Assembly (NCBI GenBank): GCA_034434015.1 | Contig: DAOUAB010000024.1 | Coordinates: forward strand, 1 to 64,000 | Length of the DNA stretch: 64,000 bases | From: SpSt-583 sp034434015 | GTDB lineage: Bacteria; Chloroflexota; Anaerolineae; Anaerolineales; UBA6663 | Reading direction: 5' to 3' | Shown: piece by piece, positions 58,294 to 64,000 of the stretch | How the letters are laid out: each line of letters starts with the position of its first letter | Numbering within the stretch: position 1 is the stretch's first letter | Translations under genes and position numbers: made by a program | Notes under the pieces: model-generated | What the model was told of the DNA's origin: nothing | Database searches by the model: none | What the model saw: only the letters and a program-made list of their open reading frames with translations

Positions 58294-59398
58294 ACGCCGC
58301 CGGCAAGGTCAGCGTGAACGTGCTGCCCTGTCCGGGCGCGCTGACCGCGGTCAGCGCGCCGCCGTGCATTTTGGCGATTTCGTGCGCGATCGTCAGGCCG
58401 GTGCCGATCCCCTGCTGCTCGTGTTGCGAGCGCTCGGACTGATAGAAAAGATCGAAGATTTTGTCCAGCTCTTCCGGCCGGATGCCGCGGCCGTGGTCCG
58501 TCACCCGGACGCACACCTGGCCGGCTTCGGCCGCGGCGGCCACCAACACCGGCCCGTCCCCGGCCCGCGAGAACTTGATCGCGTTCTCCACCAGCCGCTT
58601 GAAGGCGTTGGCCAGGTATTCGCGGTCGGCCAGGATGGCGGGCAGCGGCTCGGCGGGCAGCTCCAGGTTGAGCGCCAGACCCTTGGCTATCGCCGCGTGG
58701 CGCTGCTGCTCGACGACGGTCGCCAGCAGGCTGGGCAGCTCCTCCAGGCGCTGGCGGCGCTTCTCGAACGTCGCCTGGGCCTCGCCGGTCTTGAACTCGG
58801 CCAGCAGGATGAAATCCTCCACCATGCGCTGCAGGCGCTCGGTGCCGGTCTGGATCACCTGCAGGAAGCGCCGGAACTCGTCGGATTGCGCCTCCGGCAC
58901 CGTGTCGCGCAGCAATTCCAGGTAGGCGGCGATGTGGGTGAGCGGCGTGCGGAACTCGTGGTTGAGCGTGGTCAGGATGGAGTGTTTCAGGTCGTTGATC
59001 TGGCGCTGGCGCGCCGCGTCGAGCTGGGCCCGGCGGCTGAGCTTGTTGCGCACGGCCATCAGCAGGTCGGCCTCGTCGAACGGCTTGACGAGGTAATCGT
59101 CCACCCCCAGTTCCTTGCCCCGGTAGATGTCGGCCTTCTCGCCGCGCGCGGTGAGGAAGATGAACGGCACGTCCATCCACTCCGGCCGGGCCCGCAGGGC
59201 GGTGTAGAGCCCGTAACCGTCCAGGCGCGGCATCATGATATCGGACAGGATCAGATGGGGGGTGGTGTGCTGGAGCACGGCCAGGGCTTCCTGGCCGTTG
59301 GCGGCGGTCAGCACGTCGTAATCGGCCAGCTCCAGCAGGCCGCGCAGCCCTTCGAGCACGGCCGGGTCGTCTTCAACCACCAGAATCCGGTTCCGCAT
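58289..59398 (-). CDS. Receiver domain-histidine kinase hybrid
   Basis: Cytoplasmic signalling protein of 369 residues. Receiver domain 1-120 with VVEDDPAV, phospho-acceptor Asp near 53 in LSDIMMPRLDG and Lys in YLVKPFDE. Then a HisKA dimerisation helix with the phosphoacceptor in LTTLNHEFRTPLTHIAAYLE near 147, and a HATPase domain (N box AFKRLVENAIKFSRAG, G1 VTDHGRGIRPEELD, G2 GIGTGLTIAHEIAKMHGG). There is no transmembrane segment. The ATG at 59398 has AGAGG 8 nt upstream; a GTG at 59407 is an alternative. It follows the ATPase-winged-helix gene by 24 nt on the same strand. Confidence 0.93.
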   Translation of the reverse strand: MRNRILVVEDDPAVLEGLRGLLELADYDVLTAANGQEALAVLQHTTPHLILSDIMMPRLDGYGLYTALRARPEWMDVPFIFLTARGEKADIYRGKELGVDDYLVKPFDEADLLMAVRNKLSRRAQLDAARQRQINDLKHSILTTLNHEFRTPLTHIAAYLELLRDTVPEAQSDEFRRFLQVIQTGTERLQRMVEDFILLAEFKTGEAQATFEKRRQRLEELPSLLATVVEQQRHAAIAKGLALNLELPAEPLPAILADREYLANAFKRLVENAIKFSRAGDGPVLVAAAAEAGQVCVRVTDHGRGIRPEELDKIFDLFYQSERSQHEQQGIGTGLTIAHEIAKMHGGALTAVSAPGQGSTFTLTLPAAS

Positions 59399-59422
59399 CT
59401 GGGCCACCTCTCAAGGCGCGTC

Positions 59423-60757
59423 TCAGGGTTCGTCGTCTTCGGCGCGGCTGTCAACGGGCCGGCTCACCAGTTTGTAGCCGCGGCCGCGCTGCGTCAGCAG
59501 GTAACGCGGGCGCAGCGGCTCCGGCTCCACCTTGGCGCGCAGCCGGCTGACCAGTTTCTCGATGCGCGCGTCGTCCACGCGGTCCAGGTATTGCCCGCCC
59601 CAGACCGTCTCCACGATCTGCTCCTTGGTCGTCAGCCGGTCCAGGCGCTGATACAGCAGCCGCATCAGACGGTATTCCAGATCGGTGAGGACGGTGACCT
59701 TGACGCCCTCCACCCACACCTCGCCGGCGTCCTCGTCCACGCGCACGCCCAGCGCCTCGTCCTCGGGCGCGGCGCCCTGGCTGCGGACAAAGGCGGCGAA
59801 GAGGTCGGAGAAGAGCTGGCCGTCGTCGGTGAGCAGGCCGAAGGTCTGCAGGCGCGCCCGGTCGCGCGGGCTTAAGCCATCGTCGGCCATCGTCACCAGC
59901 GCGCGCAGGGCGAGTTGTTCGTCGGGGCGCAGCTGGTTCCAGAGCTTGAGGCATTCCGCCCGCACGTTCGGGTCGCCGGCCAGCAGCTGCGGGTGGCGCT
60001 GGGCCGCCTGCGCCAGGGCGCTGAGCAGACCGAAGTGGCCGTTGGCCGCGCGCAGGACGGCCTGGCGCAGCGGCTCGGGCAGGGCCCGGCCGCCGAGCTC
60101 ATCCAGCACCTGGCGGGCGTCGTCCGGCGTGAGCAGCCGCAGCGCCAGCGTGTTGGCCATGAACAGCTCGGCGAACTCGTTCTCGCCGCGCAGCCCCGGA
60201 TCGGACAGCGGCCGGACCGTGGCGATGACGTACGCCAGCCGCTCCTGGAATTTATCCTTGAGGGCGCGCAGGTTAAGGAGCGTGCGGTCCTCCAGGGCGG
60301 CGTAGACCTCGTCGAACTCGTCCAGCAGCAGCACCAGGTTGCGGCCCAGCTGCGCCACGCTCTCCGAGATGGCGTTGTTGAACGCCAGCGACGCCTGGAA
60401 CGCCGAGCCGGCCGTCGTGATCCGGTTGTGCTGCTCGCGCAGGTGCTGCATAAGCGCGGCCGGCGGCTCGGCGGCGGCGTCCTCCTCCAGCACCTCCAGC
60501 AGCGAGCGCACCACGACTTCGAAGAAGCCCGGCGCGGTCAGCTCCACGACCCGGTTGCAGTCAATGTACACAAACGCGCCGGGCCGGCCGGCCAGCGCCC
60601 GGTAACGGGCCAGGTTCTCCGCGGCGGGCAGGGTGCGCAGCAACGGGCTCTTGCCGGTGTTGCTCAGGCCGAACAGGGAGACGCATTCGCCGCGCGCCAG
60701 CGCCTCCAGGATGGCCGCTCGGTCGGACGACCGGGTCGATTGAAAGGGCACAGGCAT
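59423..60757 (-). CDS. ATPase with C-terminal OmpR-type winged helix
   Basis: Protein of 444 residues. Walker A GLSNTGKSPLLRTL at about 29-42, Walker B NLVLLLDEFDEVYAAL near 138 and sensor-like VIATVRPLSDPGLRG near 178, a STAND/AAA layout. The C-terminal 105 residues form an OmpR-type winged helix: VWVEGVKVTVLTDLEYRLMR, the recognition-helix region RVDDARIEKLVSRLRAKVEP and a final hairpin YLLTQRGRGYKLVSRP. This is the same architecture as the protein at 13477-14868, although the ATPase domains differ. Operon with the receiver-kinase, 24 nt apart. Likely an NTP-gated transcription regulator. Minus-strand GATAAT at 60793-60798 may be its -10 box. Confidence 0.85.
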   Translation of the reverse strand: MPVPFQSTRSSDRAAILEALARGECVSLFGLSNTGKSPLLRTLPAAENLARYRALAGRPGAFVYIDCNRVVELTAPGFFEVVVRSLLEVLEEDAAAEPPAALMQHLREQHNRITTAGSAFQASLAFNNAISESVAQLGRNLVLLLDEFDEVYAALEDRTLLNLRALKDKFQERLAYVIATVRPLSDPGLRGENEFAELFMANTLALRLLTPDDARQVLDELGGRALPEPLRQAVLRAANGHFGLLSALAQAAQRHPQLLAGDPNVRAECLKLWNQLRPDEQLALRALVTMADDGLSPRDRARLQTFGLLTDDGQLFSDLFAAFVRSQGAAPEDEALGVRVDEDAGEVWVEGVKVTVLTDLEYRLMRLLYQRLDRLTTKEQIVETVWGGQYLDRVDDARIEKLVSRLRAKVEPEPLRPRYLLTQRGRGYKLVSRPVDSRAEDDEP

Positions 60758-60810
60758 AGGGGACAGGCCAGCGAACAGGATGTCGGTGACGTATTATCCA
60801 ACAATCGCGA

Positions 60811-60847
60811 CAAAAGAAAAAGGCCAGCGGCGTTGCGCCCGCTGGCC
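60811..60847 (-). terminator. Rho-independent terminator of the mucin-like protein gene
   Basis: Perfect 9-bp stem GGCCAGCGG / CCGCTGGCC with an 8-nt loop. On the minus strand it is followed by TTTTTCTTTT (complement of AAAAGAAAAA at 60812-60821). It lies 20 nt past the stop of the gene at 60867. Confidence 0.85.
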
Positions 60848-60866
60848 GGAAGGTTGGCGCGCCGGA

Positions 60867-61538
60867 TTAGCGCAGACTGGTGCGCAGACGGCGGACGACG
60901 ACGACGACCACCACCAGGCCCAGGGCCAGCGCGATCAGGCCCGGCAGCCCGAACTCGTCCGCGAACCCGGTGTTGGAGAGCTGCGTGGGCGTCGCCGTGG
61001 CGGTGGCCGGCGTGCGCGTGAGCGCGGCCACGATCGGCGTCGCCGTGCGCAGCGTGCCGGTGGCCGTGGCCCCGCCCAGGCGCGTCGGCGAGGCGGTAGC
61101 CGCCGCGCCCTCCGGCGTGCCGGGCGTGCCGGGCGTCCCCGCCTCGGCCCCGCCCTCCGGCGTCGGCGCGGTGGCCGTCTCGGTAGGCGGCGGCGCGGTG
61201 TCGGTGGGCGGCGGCGTGTTCGTCGGCGGCACCGGCGTCTCCGTGGCGGTGGGGACCGGCGTCTCGGTGAACGTCGGCGTACTGGTCGGCCGCGCCGCCT
61301 CGGTCAACTGGGCGTCGTTGGTCTGCTGGATGACGGCGTTCGTGGCGTTGATCTGCGCCACGGCCGTCTGGTTGGCCGCCACCTGGCCGGGCCGCACGAA
61401 GACGACAAAGCCCACCACGAACAGCAGCGTCAGGACGAACAGGACGCCCAGCGCGGCGGCGGCGATCAGAAAATTCCGGTTGGAAGAGGTCTCTTCAGCC
61501 GTCGCCTCTTCTTCCAGATTGGGATCATCCATGGCCAT
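60867..61538 (-). CDS. Mucin-like anchored protein with LPXTG-like C-terminus
   Basis: Protein of 223 residues. ATG at 61538 has AGGAG 7 nt upstream; starts 6 nt upstream or downstream are less well placed. An acidic N-terminus is followed by one transmembrane helix (about 25-48, FLIAAAALGVLFVLTLLFVV). A long extracytoplasmic Thr/Pro/Ala/Glu-rich stalk follows (PTSTPTFTETPVPTATETPV). It ends with LSNTGFADEFG, then a hydrophobic helix and RRLRTSLR, matching the plan of a sortase sorting signal with LSNTG in place of LPXTG. No sortase gene is in the window. Confidence 0.72.
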   Translation of the reverse strand: MAMDDPNLEEEATAEETSSNRNFLIAAAALGVLFVLTLLFVVGFVVFVRPGQVAANQTAVAQINATNAVIQQTNDAQLTEAARPTSTPTFTETPVPTATETPVPPTNTPPPTDTAPPPTETATAPTPEGGAEAGTPGTPGTPEGAAATASPTRLGGATATGTLRTATPIVAALTRTPATATATPTQLSNTGFADEFGLPGLIALALGLVVVVVVVRRLRTSLR

Positions 61539-61592
61539 GGCCACTCTCCTTTGACCCAGACAGCGGGCCGGCTGCCGGCACGGCCCCGTAGG

Positions 61593-62669
61593 TTACTCCA
61601 AAAGCTCCAAATTGGCGAACGGGACCGTGACGGTCTGGCGCGACCCACGCCCCTCGTCGACGGCGACGGCGGCGACCGGGGCGCGCAGGCCGTTGGGGAG
61701 CGACACCGGCCGCTCGCTCAGGCCGAGGATGGTGCCCACCCGGCCGGCCTGCGGGCCGCGCAGCACGCGCACCCGCTTGCCCTCTTTCAGCGGCTCGCCC
61801 TCCAGCGGCGGCGGCGGCAGCTCGTGACCCACCGGCAGCGGGATGATGGCTTCCGGCCGCGTGCCCGCGAAACGGTTGGGGGGCGAGGCGTCCAGCCACA
61901 GCTCGCGCCCGGCGTTGCCGGCCAGCAAGTTGAAGACCGGCTGAGAAAAACCCTGCACGCCGAACCGGTCGGTGATGAGCACCGGGTACGTCTGCGCCGC
62001 CAGCTCCGGCACCAGCTCGGCCGGGGCGCTGCCCAGGATCAGGCCGCGCACGCCGACCTCGGCCAGGGCGCGGAGCGGAGCCGGCGAGTCCAGGCAGCCG
62101 GCGGCCAGGATCGCGCCGCGCAGGCTCAATTCCAGCTGCGCCGGGTCCAGCGGCGCCTCCGGCACCTCGCCCAGCAGGCGCAGCACCGAGAAGTCCTCGC
62201 GCCCGTTGCCCCACAGCCCGTCCAACAGCGCGCCGGTGGTCTCAATCAAAATACTGCGCCCCGGCAGGACGTTGACGACGGTGCCGGGCAGCCCGGCGCG
62301 CAGCTCCACCGTCGTGGTCGCCGCCAGCAGCGCCTTGCCGGCGTGCGCCATGACCAGGCGGCCGTCGACCGGCGAGGTCACCGAGCGCCGGCCGAGCAGG
62401 CCGGACTTCTGGGCGATGACCTCGCCCTTCTTCACCGGCTCGCCCTCCTGTTTCACCAGGCAGGCGTCGGCCTTCTCGGCGGCCAGCCCCAGGGCGCGGG
62501 CGAAATCCAGCAGCCGGTGAGCGGTGGAGACCTCCGCGTGGGCCACCACGTCGCTGGCCTCCACGCGCTGGCCGGCCCGGACGATCACCTCGCCCGGGAC
62601 CGGGAGGGTCCGCTCCCGGCGCAGCGTCGCCAGCAGGGTCACGTGGCTGGTGGAGGGGATGTAGGCCAT
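61593..62669 (-). CDS. Conserved MutL-neighbour protein with KOW-like C-terminus
   Basis: Protein of 358 residues, family not named by me. The N-terminus PVPGEVIVRAGQRVEASDVVAH and the later GEPVKKGEVIAQKSGLLG, SVTSPVDGRLVM segments look like biotinyl/lipoyl-type hammerhead folds. The middle is alpha/beta (ALAEVGVRGLILGSAPAELV and YPVLITDRFGVQGFS). The C-terminal segment LKEGKRVRVLRGPQAGRVGT resembles a KOW motif. It follows the MutL-family gene by 54 nt on the same strand, suggesting a two-gene unit. No ribosome site is obvious before the ATG. Confidence 0.75.
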   Translation of the reverse strand: MAYIPSTSHVTLLATLRRERTLPVPGEVIVRAGQRVEASDVVAHAEVSTAHRLLDFARALGLAAEKADACLVKQEGEPVKKGEVIAQKSGLLGRRSVTSPVDGRLVMAHAGKALLAATTTVELRAGLPGTVVNVLPGRSILIETTGALLDGLWGNGREDFSVLRLLGEVPEAPLDPAQLELSLRGAILAAGCLDSPAPLRALAEVGVRGLILGSAPAELVPELAAQTYPVLITDRFGVQGFSQPVFNLLAGNAGRELWLDASPPNRFAGTRPEAIIPLPVGHELPPPPLEGEPLKEGKRVRVLRGPQAGRVGTILGLSERPVSLPNGLRAPVAAVAVDEGRGSRQTVTVPFANLELLE

Positions 62670-62723
62670 AGCAGCGTTCAGACGGCAGACTTCAGACGAT
62701 AGAGAGCAAGAAAAGTGCCGGCT

Positions 62724-64000
62724 TCAGACGCCGGTCAGCTTGAAGTGCCACTGTTGCAGGCGTTCGGCGCGGGCCGCCGGATCTTTCGGCAGGTTGAGCG
62801 GGCGGCCGCGCGCGTCAATGACGATGCCGACCGCGCCGCCGTTGGCGACGTCGAAGGTCTGCGCGCGCCCCGGCCCGAAGCCCACGTCGACGCCGGCGCG
62901 CGGTTTGAGCGTCAGCCGGCCGCTCTGACCGGACGGCAGCGGCAGCACTTCGAGCGCGCCGGCCTTGACGGCCGCCGTCGTCTCCCGGCCGTCGGCGTCC
63001 ACCAGTTTCGCGGTGCACACCGTGTCGCCGTCGCGCGCCGGCCCGACGGCCGAGACGGCCAGCCCCAGCCGCATCAGCGCGCCCGACTCCAGGACCTGCA
63101 CGGCCGCCATCGGGTTGGCGTAGGCCGCGGCGCCGAGCGCCGCCAGCAGGTGGGCGCGGTCCAGCAACAGGTCGGCCACGCCGGTCGGCTGGAGGGCGTC
63201 CAGCAGGATCAGGGCCGCCGCGCCGGCGTGCGGGGCGTGGCTCAACGCCGCGCCGCCGCCGATGATCAGGTCGAAATACGGGAGCAGGTCGGCGCGGGCG
63301 CCGGGCGCGGAGCGCGGCCAGTGGGCGCGGGCCCGCCGCAGCGCGCCGCGCAGGGCCTGGCGCGCCAGGGCATACTCGCGCTGCAGATCGTCGGCGTCGA
63401 CCGGCACGGTGTGCGGGTGGAGGCTGCGCTCCAGGCCGAAGGCCTGCACCTCGGCCTCGCTCAGCGCCGACGGCAACCAGCGCGTAAACTGCTCGGCGGG
63501 CGCGTCCGCCAGCGTCCCGTGCGCGTTCACGCCGACGCCCAGCTCGGCGGCGACGGTGAGATACAGCTCGCCGTTGAAGGCCGCCGCAATCGAGGTGGAG
63601 GCCGACCCGACGTTCACGCTCAGCAGGCCGTTGGCCGAGCCGGCGGTCTGGTTCAGGAAGCGGATCAACTGGCCCTCGGCCTGCGCCGTGGGCAGGATCT
63701 GGCCGCCGGCGTAGTGCGCCAGCTCGCGCAGCCCGCCGATCTGGGTGGCGCGCAGGTCGTTCAGCAGTTGGGCCAGCTCGGCGCGCGGGCCGTCGAGCAG
63801 CTCGCGGCCCAGCTCCGGCCGGACGTTGGGGCTGGGCGCGAACAGCGCCAGATGGCCCAGGACTTCGGCGACTTTGTCCTTGACCGCGCTGTTGCCGGCG
63901 AAGAGCACGCGGACGCGCGGATCGGTCGGCAGACGCAGGCAGGCCAGGCCGACGACTTCCGCCAGGTTGAGCACCGCCTGGCTGGCGCCGCCGTCGGTGC
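62724..64000 (-). CDS. MutL-family ATPase (glutamate mutase-associated), N-terminus beyond window
   Basis: About 425 residues of a protein whose 5' end lies outside the window; the frame is open through position 64000 (TDGGASQAVLNLAEVVGL at the edge). It matches the MutL/GlmL family of ASKHA-fold proteins, first named from glutamate mutase operons: NVGSASTSIAAAFNGELYLTV near the middle is the second nucleotide-binding strand, DLIIGGGAALSHAPHAG the adenosine motif, and VDVGFGPGRAQTFDVANGG lies close to the end. Despite the name, it is not the DNA mismatch-repair MutL. No mutase subunit genes (MutS/MutE) are in the visible part. Probable partner: the gene at 61593. Confidence 0.88.
   Translation of the reverse strand, partial: TDGGASQAVLNLAEVVGLACLRLPTDPRVRVLFAGNSAVKDKVAEVLGHLALFAPSPNVRPELGRELLDGPRAELAQLLNDLRATQIGGLRELAHYAGGQILPTAQAEGQLIRFLNQTAGSANGLLSVNVGSASTSIAAAFNGELYLTVAAELGVGVNAHGTLADAPAEQFTRWLPSALSEAEVQAFGLERSLHPHTVPVDADDLQREYALARQALRGALRRARAHWPRSAPGARADLLPYFDLIIGGGAALSHAPHAGAAALILLDALQPTGVADLLLDRAHLLAALGAAAYANPMAAVQVLESGALMRLGLAVSAVGPARDGDTVCTAKLVDADGRETTAAVKAGALEVLPLPSGQSGRLTLKPRAGVDVGFGPGRAQTFDVANGGAVGIVIDARGRPLNLPKDPAARAERLQQWHFKLTGV

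Overview
This 64 kb window is GC-rich (most genes look close to 70% GC) and densely packed with bacterial genes, with no rRNA, tRNA, CRISPR array or intact insertion sequence that I can see. The gene set suggests Chloroflexota, probably Anaerolineae or a relative. It includes a giant SARP/BTAD-ATPase-TPR regulator, ATPase-winged-helix fusions, Thr/Pro-rich membrane-anchored proteins, DUF3352 and TIGR02206 proteins, a MutL-type ATPase and lipoprotein (not free periplasmic) solute-binding proteins. This is inference from gene content, not from a marker gene.

Layout. 0-6.3 kb: a PIG-L deacetylase (cut by the window edge) with a GNAT enzyme, a SARP-family regulator and a secreted zincin. 6.3-17.0 kb: the most unusual region, five genes on the minus strand. 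They are a nucleoside-phosphorylase-like domain fused to a P-loop NTPase, an NTPase-winged-helix protein, a third NTPase, a 1382-residue protein with two ATPase modules plus TPRs, and a radical SAM/SPASM enzyme. The first four resemble NTP-dependent conflict (defence) systems with a nucleosidase effector. 17.5-29.3 kb: housekeeping and small-metabolite genes (S51 peptidase, psuG, glycosyltransferase, MmyB-like regulator, RlmD-type methyltransferase, response regulator, inositol-phosphatase family, ArsN-like GNAT, M20 peptidase). 29.4-32.3 kb: uvrA. 32.3-37.2 kb: a patch of visibly lower GC holding a NarL-type two-component system and an ABC-2 exporter, bordered by a decayed transposase and a repeat-rich spacer.

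37.2-41.3 kb: an overlapping operon of an LppX/LprG-like lipoprotein, an MFS exporter and a DUF3352 protein, reminiscent of the mycobacterial lprG-P55 pair. 41.7-45.4 kb: methyltransferase, two glycosyltransferases and a PAP2-type phosphatase, probably envelope lipid glycosylation. 45.6-51.6 kb: a complete 2-aminoethylphosphonate uptake and degradation operon (binding lipoprotein, two permeases, ATPase, PhnW, PhnX). 51.9-58.2 kb: murJ, a DUF212 protein, xseB-xseA, a solute-binding lipoprotein and a phosphohexomutase. 58.3-64 kb: a receiver-histidine kinase and an ATPase-winged-helix regulator, a mucin-like anchored protein with an LPXTG-like end, and a MutL-family ATPase with its conserved-looking partner.

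Sequence-level themes: several genes start 6-8 nt after a near-perfect TATAAT, which suggests leaderless transcripts. Palindromic repeats lie inside a coding sequence (glycosyltransferase) and across convergent gene ends, where they supply stop codons. A large hairpin separates the phosphonate-binding protein gene from its permeases.
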